Positions 8,020-17,620 are shown, numbered from the stretch's first letter. The stretch: DNA of 64,000 nt from Sphingomonas sp. Leaf242 (GCF_001422045.1 NZ_LMLW01000011.1:186505-250504); one strand, 5' to 3'. The notes: generated from the sequence alone by a model not told the origin. Numbers and translations: made by a program.

Positions 8020-10109
8020 CACTTGGTCTCCATCACTTGGCGGGCGACCTTGACGACATTGTCGACGGTGAACCCGAACTTGTCCTGCAGCTTGGCGAGC
8101 GGTGCCGAAGCCCCGAAGGTCGACATCGTCACGGTCGCGCCGTCGAGCCCGACATAGCGGTCCCAACCGATCGACCCGGCCATCTCGACCGCAACGCGCG
8201 CCCGCACTTCGCGCGGCAGCACGCTTTCCTTGTATGCGGCGTCCTGCAGTTCGTAGCGATACCAGCTCGGCATCGACACGACCCGGCTCTTCACGCCGTC
8301 CGCGGTCAGCTTCTCGTGCGCCTCGACGACCAAGGACACTTCGCTGCCGGTCGCGATCAGGATCACGTCGGGCGTGCCGTCGCTATCCGCGAGGACATAG
8401 CCGCCCTTCTCGAGCCCATCGGCGCTTGCGTACTTGGTCCGGTCGAGCGTCGGCAGGGCCTGGCGCGACATGATCAGCGCGGCAGGCGTGCTGGCGTCCT
8501 TCAGAACCGCCTTCCATGCGGCGACGACTTCGTTCGCGTCGCTCGGACGGATCGTGTCGAGACCGGGGATCGCACGCAGCGTGGCGAGATGCTCGATCGG
8601 CTGGTGCGTCGGACCATCTTCGCCGACACCGATCGAGTCGTGCGTGAACACCCAGATCGCGCCGACCTCCATGATCGCCGACAAGCGCACCGGCGCGCGC
8701 ATGTAGTCGGCGAACACGAGGAACGTGGAGCCGTACGAACGCAGGTGCGACAGCGCCATCCCGTTGACGATCGCGCCCATGCCATGTTCGCGGATGCCGA
8801 AGTGGAAGTTCCGGCCGGCGTAATTCTCCGCCTCGAACGAGGGCTGGCCCTTGATGTCGGTCTTGGTCGACGGCGCGAGATCGGCCGAACCACCGATCAG
8901 CCACGGCACCTTCGCCGCGATCGCGTTGAGCACCTTGCCGCCCGAGTCACGGCTGGCGACGCCCTTGGCATCCGCCTCGAAGGTCGGGATGTCGGCATCC
9001 CAGCCTTCGGGCAGCTCGTCCTTGAGCAGAAGATCGAGTTCCGCGGAAAGCTCAGGATAGGCGCCGCGATACTTGTCGGTCAGCGCGACCCACTCGTCAC
9101 GCAGCTTGGCGCCACGCTCGGCGATCGCGCCGTTGAAATGCTCGATCACGCCGTCGGGCACGTAGAACGACTTGTCCTCGGGCCAGCCATACGCCTGCTT
9201 GGTGAGGCGGATATTCTCTTCGCCCAGCGGCTCGCCGTGCGCCTTTTCGCTGCCCGCCTTGGGGCTGCCGTAGCCGATCACCGAATGCACGACGATGAAG
9301 GTCGGCTTGTCGTTGGTCGCCTTGAACGTCTCGATCGCGCGGCTCAGCGCAGCGGTGTCGTTCGCGTCGTCGATATGGATGACGTTCCAGCCATAGGCGT
9401 CGAAGCGCAGGCCGACATCCTCGTCGAACGCGAGATCGGTCGCGCCCTCGATCGAGATGTGGTTGCTGTCGTAGATCCAGCACAGATTGCTGAGCTTGAG
9501 GTGGCCGGCGAGGCTCGCCGCCTCGGCCGAGACGCCCTCCATCATGTCACCGTCGCCACAGATCGTGTAGACGTCATGGTCAAACAGCGTGAAGCCGTCC
9601 TTGTTGTAACGCGCGGCGAGCCAGCGCTCGGCGATCGCCATGCCGACCGAATTGCCGCAACCCTGGCCGAGCGGACCCGTCGTGGTCTCGACGCCGGTGG
9701 TGTGGCGATATTCGGGGTGGCCGGGCGTCTTCGACGACAGCTGGCGGAACTGCTCGATATCCGCGAGGCTGACGGCCTCCTTGCCGGTCTTGTTACCGTC
9801 AGCGTCGATCTCTTCGATCTTGGCGAGGTGGATCAGCGAATAGAGCAGCATCGACGCATGGCCTACCGACAGCACGAAGCGGTCGCGGTTGGGCCAGTCG
9901 GCGTGCTTGGGATCATAGCGCAGGAACTTCGACCAGAGCGTGTAGCCGACCGGCGCGAGCGCCATCGGCGTGCCGGGATGGCCCGAATTGGCCTTCTGCA
10001 CCGCGTCCATCGACAGCGTGCGGATGGTATCGATCGCCAGACGCTCGGGGGAGCCGTCCTCGTGCAGCATAGGGTCCGCCTTGGTGGGGGCGGTTGCGGT
10101 ATCGGTCAT
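8019..10109 (-). CDS. tkt: Transketolase
   Basis: A 696-residue thiamine-diphosphate enzyme that moves two-carbon units between ketoses and aldoses. The cofactor motif GDGDMMEGVSAEAASLAG continues to an asparagine in YDSNHIS. The catalytic glutamate region reads GIREHGMGAIVNGMALSH, and HSIGVGEDGPTHQPIEH is also present. The start follows GAGGCTTCTTCC and an N-terminal extension of about 15 residues before the conserved SPERLAIDTIR. The gene follows rpiA after 69 bases in the same direction. Confidence 0.97.
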   Translation of the reverse strand: MTDTATAPTKADPMLHEDGSPERLAIDTIRTLSMDAVQKANSGHPGTPMALAPVGYTLWSKFLRYDPKHADWPNRDRFVLSVGHASMLLYSLIHLAKIEEIDADGNKTGKEAVSLADIEQFRQLSSKTPGHPEYRHTTGVETTTGPLGQGCGNSVGMAIAERWLAARYNKDGFTLFDHDVYTICGDGDMMEGVSAEAASLAGHLKLSNLCWIYDSNHISIEGATDLAFDEDVGLRFDAYGWNVIHIDDANDTAALSRAIETFKATNDKPTFIVVHSVIGYGSPKAGSEKAHGEPLGEENIRLTKQAYGWPEDKSFYVPDGVIEHFNGAIAERGAKLRDEWVALTDKYRGAYPELSAELDLLLKDELPEGWDADIPTFEADAKGVASRDSGGKVLNAIAAKVPWLIGGSADLAPSTKTDIKGQPSFEAENYAGRNFHFGIREHGMGAIVNGMALSHLRSYGSTFLVFADYMRAPVRLSAIMEVGAIWVFTHDSIGVGEDGPTHQPIEHLATLRAIPGLDTIRPSDANEVVAAWKAVLKDASTPAALIMSRQALPTLDRTKYASADGLEKGGYVLADSDGTPDVILIATGSEVSLVVEAHEKLTADGVKSRVVSMPSWYRYELQDAAYKESVLPREVRARVAVEMAGSIGWDRYVGLDGATVTMSTFGASAPLAKLQDKFGFTVDNVVKVARQVMETK

Positions 10110-10178
10110 GGAAGAAGCCTCGCTCTAGACGGTGACCGAACGCCGCGCATCCGATCTGGTTGCCAACATAGGATGCCT

Positions 10179-10859
10179 TTAGTCGGATGCACCCATCCGT
10201 TCCAGTCGCGTAACGACGCCATTCGTTGCGATATACGCGGCATCGACCTCGTCGAGGAACAACCCGTGGCCGAGAATGCCGGGGATCGCGGCGAGCGTGG
10301 CGGCGGTCGCGAGGGGGTCGTCGAGGGTGGCGAAGTGGCAGTCGATGACGAGATTGCCTTGGTCCGTCCGGTAGTTGTCGCGGATCGTGGGGGCGGCTCC
10401 CATGTCGGTCAGCACACGCATTACATAGGCGATGGCGAACGGTAGCACCTCGACCGGCAGCTTGGCGGCGCCGATCCGGTCGACGCGTTTGGAGCCGTCG
10501 GCGATCACGACCATCCGTGCCGAGGCTGCGGCGACGATCTTTTCGCGCAGCATCGCCCCGCCTGCGCCCTTGATGGCGAAGCAGCGCGAGTCGATCTCGT
10601 CCGCGCCGTCGATCGTGAGGTCGACCTGGGCGATGGTGGCGAAGTCGAGGATCTCGATGCCGAGTTCGAGGGCGAGTTTGCCGGAGGCTTCCGAGGTGAC
10701 GACGGCGCGGATCTGCAAGCCTTGGGAGACTCGTTCGGAAAGCGCCTGAATCGCGAACGCCGCGGTAGATCCCGTCCCGAGCCCGACGAGCATTCCGTCC
10801 CGCACCTCGGCCACAGCCGCAACGGCAGCCGCCTTCTTGTCGTCATCGATCGAAGCCAT
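10179..10859 (-). CDS. rpiA: Ribose-5-phosphate isomerase A
   Basis: It interconverts ribose 5-phosphate and ribulose 5-phosphate. The 226-residue protein has all RpiA hallmarks: GLGTGSTAAFAIQAL near residue 26, TIDGADEID with the catalytic acids, KGAGGAMLREKIVA, and ADGSKRV. It is the first gene of the minus-strand pentose-phosphate operon. The DNA upstream carries half of a family E repeat and a small tandem duplication. Confidence 0.96.
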   Translation of the reverse strand: MASIDDDKKAAAVAAVAEVRDGMLVGLGTGSTAAFAIQALSERVSQGLQIRAVVTSEASGKLALELGIEILDFATIAQVDLTIDGADEIDSRCFAIKGAGGAMLREKIVAAASARMVVIADGSKRVDRIGAAKLPVEVLPFAIAYVMRVLTDMGAAPTIRDNYRTDQGNLVIDCHFATLDDPLATAATLAAIPGILGHGLFLDEVDAAYIATNGVVTRLERMGASD

Positions 10860-10872
10860 CGGCCCACCCTTC

Positions 10873-10900
10873 CGTCATGCCGGGCTCGTTCCGGCAACCA
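10873..10900. repeat. Half copy of palindromic repeat family E
   Basis: The bases cgtcatgccgggctcgttcc and following match the left arm of the full repeat at 38912-39009. The right arm is missing. Confidence 0.6.
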
Positions 10901-10916
10901 CGCCTGAACACATCCC

Positions 10917-10952
10917 AGAGGATTTAGTTTGGATTAGAGGATTTAGTTTGGA
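10917..10952. repeat. 19-base tandem duplication
   Basis: The 17-base unit agaggatttagtttgga occurs at 10917-10933 and again at 10936-10952. It is more AT-rich than its surroundings. Confidence 0.8.
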
Positions 10953-10971
10953 GGACCCGAGCAACAAGCAC

Positions 10972-11074
10972 CCCCCCGGCGAAGGCCGGGGCCCAGTTGG
11001 AAAGGTCGCAGTAACGACGGACCGCGCTCCGTTAGCACCGTCACCCAACTGGGCCCCGGCCTCCGCCGGGGTGG
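10972..11074. repeat. Palindromic repeat family A
   Basis: The outer arms are ccccggcgaaggccggggcc and its partner ggccccggcctccgccgggg. Inside lie cccagttgg/ccaactggg and a conserved core, aaaggtcgcagtaacgacgg, shared with the copy at 17486-17587. Confidence 0.85.
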
Positions 11075-11295
11075 TACGATGTTCATCCTGAGTGATGCAT
11101 GGGATTACAGGAGCGCACTCCTCCTTGTTCTCCATCGAAGCGCAACGAACGCGAAAAACACTCCCAACCAATCAAACAGGTTACTCTTTCTTCCCTATTT
11201 CCACCCTCCACTTTTCAACTGACATACTTCTGGTACATCCTCGTGGTTTAGGCCGACCAACAGCTGCCACCACCGATCGCGAGCGGATACCACAC

Positions 11296-12522
11296 TTGAT
11301 AGCCACACGATTTTCCACGCGGCGGTGCGCCATCCTGCTGGTGCCCGCACTGGCGCTCGCGGCCTGCTCAGGCGGCGACGACAAGGCCCAGGGCAAGGCA
11401 GGCCGCGGCGGCCAGCCGGGCCAGGGCACGCCGACCGTCGGCTATGTCGTCGTCCAGCCGACCAGCGTCGCGATGACCACCGAACTCAGCGGCCGCACCA
11501 CCGCGTTCGAAAGCTCGGACGTACGCCCCCAGGTCACCGGCATCATCCGCCGGCGGTTCTTCACCGAGGGTACGCTCGTCAAGAAGGGCCAGCCGCTCTA
11601 CGAGATCGACCCCCGCCTCTATCGTGCCGCCGCCAACGAGGCGCAGGCCAACCTCCAGAGCGCGCGCGCCAACCAGCAAGCGCAGACCATCCTCGCACAG
11701 CGCTACAAGCCGCTCGCCGAGATGGAGGCGATCAGCAAGCAGGACTACACCAACGCGGTCGCCACCTCTCGCCAGGCCACCGCCTCGGTCGCGCAGACCC
11801 GCGCCGCGCTGGAAACCGCGCAGATCAACCTCAAGTTCACGACCGTCCCCGCCCCGATCACCGGCCGCATCGGCCGTTCGCTGTTCACCGTCGGCGCATT
11901 GGTCTCAGCAACACAGACCGATCCGCTCGCGCAGATCCAGCGACTCGATCCGATGTTCGTCGACATCCAGCAATCCTCCGGAGACCTGCTCGCGCTGCGT
12001 CGCTCGCTCGGCCAGAACGGCATCGTCGCGACCCGCGCCGAAGTCCGCCTCACGCTCGAGGACGGCAGCGAATATGGCGCCACCGGCACCGTCGAGTTCG
12101 CCGAAGCGCTGGTCAACACCGAGACCGGCACCGTGACGCTCCGCGCCCGCTTCCCCAATCCGCAGGGCCTGCTGCTGCCCGGCATGTTCGTCCAGGCCAA
12201 GTTCGCACAGGCGATCAATCAGCGCGCGTTCCTCGTGCCGCAGGCGGGCGTTTCGCGCGATGCGAAGGGCAATGCGACGGTCTACGTCGTCGATGCGAAC
12301 AACAAGGCGGTACAGAAGAAGATCAAGGCGGACCGCACGCAGGGCGCGTTCTGGGTCGTCACCAGCGGGCTCAACCCCGGCGATCGGATCATTACGCAGG
12401 GCCTGTCGAAGATCGCCCCGAACCAGGGCGTGAAGCCGGTGCCGGAAAACACCGCGCAAAAGATCGAAGCGCCCAAGGACGACTCCTCAGGGGGCCAGTC
12501 CAGCCAGAAAAAGGCCGGCTAA
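11296..12522 (+). CDS. RND efflux periplasmic adaptor lipoprotein (MexA/AcrA type)
   Basis: The 408-residue adaptor links the inner-membrane RND pump to the outer-membrane channel. A TTG start at 11296 gives a clean lipoprotein signal, with RFSTRR, a hydrophobic stretch, then the lipobox ALAAC (Cys24). The frame is open further upstream from an ATG at 11092, but that would bury the signal, so the TTG is preferred. Barrel-sandwich and alpha-hairpin parts follow (for example VRPQVTGIIRRRFFTEG and a Gln/Ala-rich hairpin near residues 110-165), then PAPITGRIGRSLFTVGALV. It leads into the pump gene 6 bases later. Substrates cannot be predicted. Confidence 0.92.
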   Translation: MIATRFSTRRCAILLVPALALAACSGGDDKAQGKAGRGGQPGQGTPTVGYVVVQPTSVAMTTELSGRTTAFESSDVRPQVTGIIRRRFFTEGTLVKKGQPLYEIDPRLYRAAANEAQANLQSARANQQAQTILAQRYKPLAEMEAISKQDYTNAVATSRQATASVAQTRAALETAQINLKFTTVPAPITGRIGRSLFTVGALVSATQTDPLAQIQRLDPMFVDIQQSSGDLLALRRSLGQNGIVATRAEVRLTLEDGSEYGATGTVEFAEALVNTETGTVTLRARFPNPQGLLLPGMFVQAKFAQAINQRAFLVPQAGVSRDAKGNATVYVVDANNKAVQKKIKADRTQGAFWVVTSGLNPGDRIITQGLSKIAPNQGVKPVPENTAQKIEAPKDDSSGGQSSQKKAG

Positions 12523-12528
12523 GCCCTT

Positions 12529-15500
12529 ATGTTATCCCGTGTCTTCATCGATCGCCCGATCTTCGCCTGGGTGCTCGCGATCATCGTGATGCTTGGCGGC
12601 ATCGGCGCGATCATGAGCCTGCCGATCGCGCAGTACCCCGACGTCGCACCGCCGCAGGTGACCGTCCGCGCCACCTTCCCGGGTGCCAACGCGCAGACCA
12701 TCCAGAACAGCGTCACGCAGGTCGTCGAGCAATCGCTGACCGGCATCGACGGGCTGATCTATTTCAGCTCGTCCTCGTCGTCGCGTGGCTCGGTGACGAT
12801 CACCGTGACGTTCGAGAAGGGCACTGATCCCGACATCGCGCAGGTCCAGGTCCAGAACCAGGTCCAGCAGACGCTCTCCCGCTTGCCGCAACAGGTCCAG
12901 CAGCAGGGCCTCGTGGTGCGGAAATCGAACCCGGACAACCTCCTGATCGTCGGCGTCTATGACGAGACCGACAAGCTCACCAACCAAGACGTCTCGGACT
13001 ATCTCGTCTCGAACCTGCAGGACCCGCTCGGCCGTATTCCGGGGATCGGCGACAGCAACGTGTTCGGCGCGCAGTACGCGATGCGGATCTGGCTGAACCC
13101 TAACAAGCTCGCCAGCTATCAGCTGATCCCGAGCGACGTGACGACCGCGATCCAGGCGCAGAACACCGAAGTCGCCGCCGGCGAGCTCGGCGGGCAACCT
13201 CAACCTGACACACAGATGCTGAACGCGACCGTCACCGCGCAGTCGCGCCTCCAGACGCCCGAGCAGTTCGCCAATATCATCCTGAAGACCACCAACGACA
13301 GCGCCGTGGTCAAGCTGCGCGACGTCGCCCGGATCGAACTGGGCGCGGAGAACTACAACGCGCGCAGCCGCGTCAATGCGCATCCCGGCGCCGGCATCGC
13401 GGTGCTGCTCGCGCCGGGCGCCGACGCGCTCAAGACCGCCGAGCTGGTCAAGGCCTTCGTCGCCAAGTCCGCCAAGAGCTTCCCCCCCGGCCTGAAATTC
13501 GCCTACGCCAACGACACCACCGACTTCATCAAGCTGTCGATCGACGAGGTCGTGAAGACGCTGATCGAGGCCGTCATCCTCGTCGTCATCGTCATGTTCG
13601 TGTTCCTGCAGAGCTGGCGCGCGACGCTGATCCCGACGATCGCGGTCCCGGTCGTGCTGCTCGGCACGTTCGGCGTGTTCTATCTTGCCGGGTTCTCGAT
13701 CAACACGCTGACGCTCTTCGGGCTCGTACTCGCGATCGGCCTGCTGGTCGACGATGCGATCGTCGTGGTCGAGAACGTCGAGCGCCTGATGGAGGAAAAT
13801 CCCGAGATGACGCCTCGGGAGGCGACGATCGAGTCGATGAACGAGATCACCGTCGCCTTGGTCGCGATCGCGCTGGTGCTGTCGGCGGTGTTCCTGCCAA
13901 TGGCGTTCTTCGGCGGCTCGACCGGCGTGATCTACCGCCAGTTCTCGCTGACGATGGTGTCGGCGATGGTGCTGTCGGTGCTGGTCGCGCTGATCCTCTC
14001 GCCTGCCCTCACCGCGACGCTGCTCAAGCAGAAGCAGAAGGACGCCGATGGCAACCACGAGAAAAGCTGGGGCGAACGCAAATTCCCGAAGGTGGCGCAT
14101 TTCTTCACGCGCGCGGGCGACAAGTTCAACAGCGGGTTCGAGAAGGGCACGCAGAAATACACCAGCGCCGTGCAGTCGGTGATCGACCGCAAGTGGCTGT
14201 TCCTGCTCATTTATGCGGTGGTCGTCGCGGTACTCGCGGTGCTGTTCCTGCGGCTGCCGACGGGCTTCCTGCCGACCGAGGACCAAGGCTCGGGCATCGT
14301 CCAGTTCCAGCTTCCGGCGGGCGCCACGCAAGGCCGCACCTTCGCGCTGCAGAAGCAGATCGAGCAATATTACTACACCAATGAGAAGGCGAACGTCCGC
14401 ACGATGTTCACCGTCAGCGGCGGCGGCGGTGGCGGCGCGAGCGGCCAGAACACGGGCCAGGGCTTTATCGCGTTCGCACCGTGGGACGACCGCAAGGGCA
14501 AGGAAAACACCGCCGACGCGATCACCGGCCGTGCGTCGAAAGCATTCGCCGGCTTCCGTGATGCACAGGTCTATTCGCTCGTGCCGCCGGCGGTGCGCGG
14601 GCTCGGCTCGTCGAACGGCTTCACGATGGAGTTGCAGAACACCGGCAGCCTCAGCCAGACCGAGTTCAATGCCGCGCGCGACAAGCTGCTCGCGCTTGCC
14701 CGTGCGGATTCGTCGCTGACCGCGATCCGCCTCACCGAACTGCCCGATGTCGCGACGCTGCACGTCGACACCAACCAGCAGAAGCTGTCGACGCTCGGGC
14801 TGACTCAGGCCAACGTGAACTCGACGCTGTCGACCGCCTGGGGTGGCCAGTACGTCAACGACTTCATCGACCGCGGCCGTGTGAAGCGCGTCTATGTCCA
14901 GGGCGACGCGCAGTTCCGCGCGCAGCCCTCCGACCTGAGCCAATGGTTCGTGCGCGGTTCGAACGGCCAGATGGCGCCGTTCTCGTCGTTCGCGAAGACC
15001 AGCTGGGGTCAGGCACCGACGACGATGTCGCGCTTCAACGGCATCGCCTCGTACGAGATCCAGGGGTCGGGCGCGCCCGGCGTCAGTTCCGGCGACGCGA
15101 TGGAGAAGATCGCGCAGCTCGCCGGCCAGATTCCGGGGACCTCGATCGCCTGGTCCGGCCTGTCGTATCAGGAACGCCTGTCCTCGGGCCAAGCGCCGTT
15201 CCTCTACGGCCTGTCGCTGCTGGTCGTGTTCCTGTGCCTCGCCGCTTTGTACGAGAGCTGGTCGATCCCGATCGCGGTGCTGCTGGTAATCCCATTGGGC
15301 CTCGTCGGCGCGATCCTCGCGGTGACGCTGCGTGGGCTGATCAACGACGTCTATCTCCAGATCGGCCTGCTCACGACGATGGGCCTGGCGGCGAAGAACG
15401 CGATCCTGATGATCGAGTTCGCCGAACAGGAGGAGAAGAAGGGCAAGCGCGTCATCGAGGCGGCCTTGTCCGCGGCGAAGATCCGGTTGCGCCCGATCCT

Positions 15501-15822
15501 GATGACCTCGTTCGCGTTCATCCTCGGCGTGTTGCCGTTGGCGCTGTCGACCGGTGCCGGCGCAAACAGCCGCATCGCGATCGGGACCGCGGTGGTCGGC
15601 GGCATGCTGACCGCAACGATCCTGGCCATTTTCTACATCCCGCTGTTCTTCGTTCTCGTCCGCCGCGGCGCGCGTGACGGCATCGCCAAGCTGCGTGGCA
15701 AGCCGACCGGCTTCCAGGGCCATGACGACCACGACCATGACCGCCATGGACCTGATGGCGATCACAACGAACCGCTCGGACCACCCGAACCACAGGGCCC
15801 TCACCGGCCGGAGCCCGCATGA
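12529..15822 (+). CDS. RND multidrug efflux permease (HAE1 family, AcrB/MexB type)
   Basis: A 1097-residue inner-membrane proton/drug antiporter. The N-terminal FIDRPIFAWVLAII is classic. TM4 carries the paired aspartates in AIGLLVDDAIVVVENVER, and TM10 carries the relay lysine in GLAAKNAILMIEFAEQE. The two large periplasmic loops are present. It is about 50 residues longer than AcrB, mainly because of a cytoplasmic tail after about residue 1060 rich in His, Asp and Pro (HDDHDHDRHGPDGDH). The stop codon overlaps the outer-membrane gene by four bases. No local TetR or MarR regulator is present. Confidence 0.96.
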   Translation: MLSRVFIDRPIFAWVLAIIVMLGGIGAIMSLPIAQYPDVAPPQVTVRATFPGANAQTIQNSVTQVVEQSLTGIDGLIYFSSSSSSRGSVTITVTFEKGTDPDIAQVQVQNQVQQTLSRLPQQVQQQGLVVRKSNPDNLLIVGVYDETDKLTNQDVSDYLVSNLQDPLGRIPGIGDSNVFGAQYAMRIWLNPNKLASYQLIPSDVTTAIQAQNTEVAAGELGGQPQPDTQMLNATVTAQSRLQTPEQFANIILKTTNDSAVVKLRDVARIELGAENYNARSRVNAHPGAGIAVLLAPGADALKTAELVKAFVAKSAKSFPPGLKFAYANDTTDFIKLSIDEVVKTLIEAVILVVIVMFVFLQSWRATLIPTIAVPVVLLGTFGVFYLAGFSINTLTLFGLVLAIGLLVDDAIVVVENVERLMEENPEMTPREATIESMNEITVALVAIALVLSAVFLPMAFFGGSTGVIYRQFSLTMVSAMVLSVLVALILSPALTATLLKQKQKDADGNHEKSWGERKFPKVAHFFTRAGDKFNSGFEKGTQKYTSAVQSVIDRKWLFLLIYAVVVAVLAVLFLRLPTGFLPTEDQGSGIVQFQLPAGATQGRTFALQKQIEQYYYTNEKANVRTMFTVSGGGGGGASGQNTGQGFIAFAPWDDRKGKENTADAITGRASKAFAGFRDAQVYSLVPPAVRGLGSSNGFTMELQNTGSLSQTEFNAARDKLLALARADSSLTAIRLTELPDVATLHVDTNQQKLSTLGLTQANVNSTLSTAWGGQYVNDFIDRGRVKRVYVQGDAQFRAQPSDLSQWFVRGSNGQMAPFSSFAKTSWGQAPTTMSRFNGIASYEIQGSGAPGVSSGDAMEKIAQLAGQIPGTSIAWSGLSYQERLSSGQAPFLYGLSLLVVFLCLAALYESWSIPIAVLLVIPLGLVGAILAVTLRGLINDVYLQIGLLTTMGLAAKNAILMIEFAEQEEKKGKRVIEAALSAAKIRLRPILMTSFAFILGVLPLALSTGAGANSRIAIGTAVVGGMLTATILAIFYIPLFFVLVRRGARDGIAKLRGKPTGFQGHDDHDHDRHGPDGDHNEPLGPPEPQGPHRPEPA

Positions 15823-17420
15823 TGCGCTCGCTAGTCCTGATCCTTGCCGCTTCGACCGCGCTCGCCGGCTGCTCGCTAGCGCCGAAATACGCGCGGACCG
15901 AACTCCCCGTGCCGCCCTCGCTCCCGGTCGGCGACGCGTATCTGCGGCAATCCGAAGCGACGCTGCCCGCGATCACCTATCGCGACGTCTTCAAGGACCC
16001 GCGGCTCCAGCAGATCATCGTCCAGGCGCTCGCCAACAACCGCGATCTCCGCGTCGCCGCCGCCAACATCGCGTCGACCCGCGCGCAATACCGCATCCAG
16101 CGCGCCGACCTGTTGCCGCAGGTCGATGCCAGCGGCCGCTACACCTATTCGGGCGGCGGCAGAGGTACCCGCAACACCGTCACGAGCGGAACGGGCGGTA
16201 CGGGAACGGGTGGCAATACCGGGACCGGAACGGGCACCGGCAATACTGGAACCGGCACAGGCACGGGCGGCGTCGGCACGGGCGGGACAGGAACCGGCAC
16301 CGGCTCGGTGGTCAGCTCGTCGAGCTCGAACAGCGCCTTCTCGGTCGACCTTGGCACCACCGCGTTCGAGCTCGACCTGTTCGGCCGAATCCGCTCGCTA
16401 ACCAGCGCCGCGCTCGATCGCTATTTCGCGACCGAAGCCGCCGCGCGCGCGACCCGCCTGACGCTGGTCGGCGACATCGCCGATGCATGGCTGACCTACG
16501 CGTCGGACCAGAGCCTGCTCAAGATCGCGCAGGACACGGTGACGAGTTCGCAGCGCAGCGTCACGCTGACCAACGCGCGGCTGCGCGGCGGCGTCGCGCC
16601 GCGCACCGATCTCCGCCAAGCGCAGCAGATCCTGTTCACCGCGCAGTCCGACCTCGCGCAGCAACGCACCGCGCTCGCGCAGGACGTCAACGCGCTGCAA
16701 CTACTCGTCGGCGCGCCGGTCGACGCCAGCCTGCTGCCCACGTCGATCGAACAGGCCCTCCCCACCGTCGCCACGCTGCCGGCCGGGCTCGACAGCAGCA
16801 TCCTCCTACGCCGTCCCGATGTCGTCGAGTCCGAATACCAGCTCCGCGCCACCAATGCAGAGATCGGCGCGGCGCGTGCGGAACTGTTCCCGAAGATTTC
16901 GCTGACCGGCATCCTGGGGTTCGCCAGCACGTCGCTGACCTCGCTGTTCAGCGGCGGCGCGTTCAACTATTCGGTTGCGCCCTCGGTCAGCTACCCGATC
17001 TTCCGCGCCAGTGCCGGGATCGCCGGCGTCGCCTATTCGAAGGCACAACGCGACGCCGCACTCGCGACTTACGAAAAGACGATCCAGACCGCGTTCCAGG
17101 AAACCGCCGACGCGCTGGCCCGCCAGGGCACGATCGCCGACCAGCTGAAGGCAAAGCAGAACTTCTCGGAAGCAGCGCTAGACACCTATCGCCTGTCCGA
17201 CGCGCGCTATCGCGGCGGGATCGACACCTTCCTCAACTCGCTCGACGCGCAACGCTCGCTCTACACCGCACAGCGCAACCTCGTCGCGACGCAACTTGTC
17301 GGCGCAAGCAACCGCGTGACGCTGTATCGGGTGCTGGGCGGTGACTCGACGCTGGAGGCCACCGCCGACGGACCACAACCGGTGACGATGAGCGGCGCAC
17401 CGCGGGCGGAGACGGACTGA
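15819..17420 (+). CDS. RND outer-membrane channel lipoprotein (OprM/NodT family) with Gly/Thr tract
   Basis: This 533-residue TolC-like exit duct completes the tripartite pump. The signal ends in the lipobox LAGC (Cys18), and AFELDLFGRIRSL and RPDVVESEYQLRATNAEIGAARA are OprM family hallmarks. Residues 123-162 consist almost only of glycine and threonine (TGTGTG, GGTGTG). They fall where the first surface-exposed beta hairpin is expected, between VDASGRYTYSG and the DLFGR segment. The coding DNA there (16185-16304) is a 6-base-type repeat that can gain or lose units without a frameshift. ATG ATG at 15819/15822 gives two possible starts, one residue apart. Confidence 0.94.
   Translation: MMRSLVLILAASTALAGCSLAPKYARTELPVPPSLPVGDAYLRQSEATLPAITYRDVFKDPRLQQIIVQALANNRDLRVAAANIASTRAQYRIQRADLLPQVDASGRYTYSGGGRGTRNTVTSGTGGTGTGGNTGTGTGTGNTGTGTGTGGVGTGGTGTGTGSVVSSSSSNSAFSVDLGTTAFELDLFGRIRSLTSAALDRYFATEAAARATRLTLVGDIADAWLTYASDQSLLKIAQDTVTSSQRSVTLTNARLRGGVAPRTDLRQAQQILFTAQSDLAQQRTALAQDVNALQLLVGAPVDASLLPTSIEQALPTVATLPAGLDSSILLRRPDVVESEYQLRATNAEIGAARAELFPKISLTGILGFASTSLTSLFSGGAFNYSVAPSVSYPIFRASAGIAGVAYSKAQRDAALATYEKTIQTAFQETADALARQGTIADQLKAKQNFSEAALDTYRLSDARYRGGIDTFLNSLDAQRSLYTAQRNLVATQLVGASNRVTLYRVLGGDSTLEATADGPQPVTMSGAPRAETD
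16185..16304 (+). repeat. In-frame hexanucleotide-like repeat encoding a Gly/Thr tract
   Basis: About twenty imperfect units of the type ggnacn encode alternating Thr-Gly, interrupted by two Asn and one Val. It lies inside the outer-membrane channel gene and keeps the frame. Confidence 0.9.
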
Positions 17421-17485
17421 CGCTAGGGTATCGCATAAAGGTGTCGGCGCACGCCGGACCTCGTTGCCGTCGACCAATTGCCACT

Positions 17486-17587
17486 TCCCCGGCGGAGGCC
17501 GGGGCCCAGTTGGAAAGGTCGCAGTAACGACGGACCGCGCTTCGTTAGCAACGTCCCCCAACTGGGCCCCGGCCTTCGCCGGGGTGG
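17486..17587. repeat. Palindromic repeat family A
   Basis: It is nearly identical to the copy at 10972-11074, including the core aaaggtcgcagtaacgacgg. It follows the efflux operon, 33 bases from an inverted repeat B. Confidence 0.85.
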
Positions 17588-17620
17588 CGTAATGGTCCTG
17601 ATAATCGTGGCAACCCCCTC

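Larger units (their letters stand above)
10860..11295. other. Divergent intergenic region between rpiA and the efflux operon
   Basis: It contains the rpiA upstream region, a half repeat E (10873-10900), a 19-base tandem duplication, one repeat A, and about 200 bases of lower-GC DNA (11100-11295) that presumably hold the efflux-operon promoter. No repressor gene or clear operator is visible. Confidence 0.6.

Noticed and set aside
5800..10445. Two very long plus-strand frames (678 and 802 codons) opposite gnd, tal, tkt and rpiA
   Set aside because: Both run through four conserved enzymes on the other strand and have no protein-like features of their own.
12532..15804. 1090-codon open frame antisense to the RND permease
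   Set aside because: It is the exact shadow of a conserved gene on the other strand, with Arg/Asp/His-rich composition and no fold; long antisense frames are common in GC-rich genomes.
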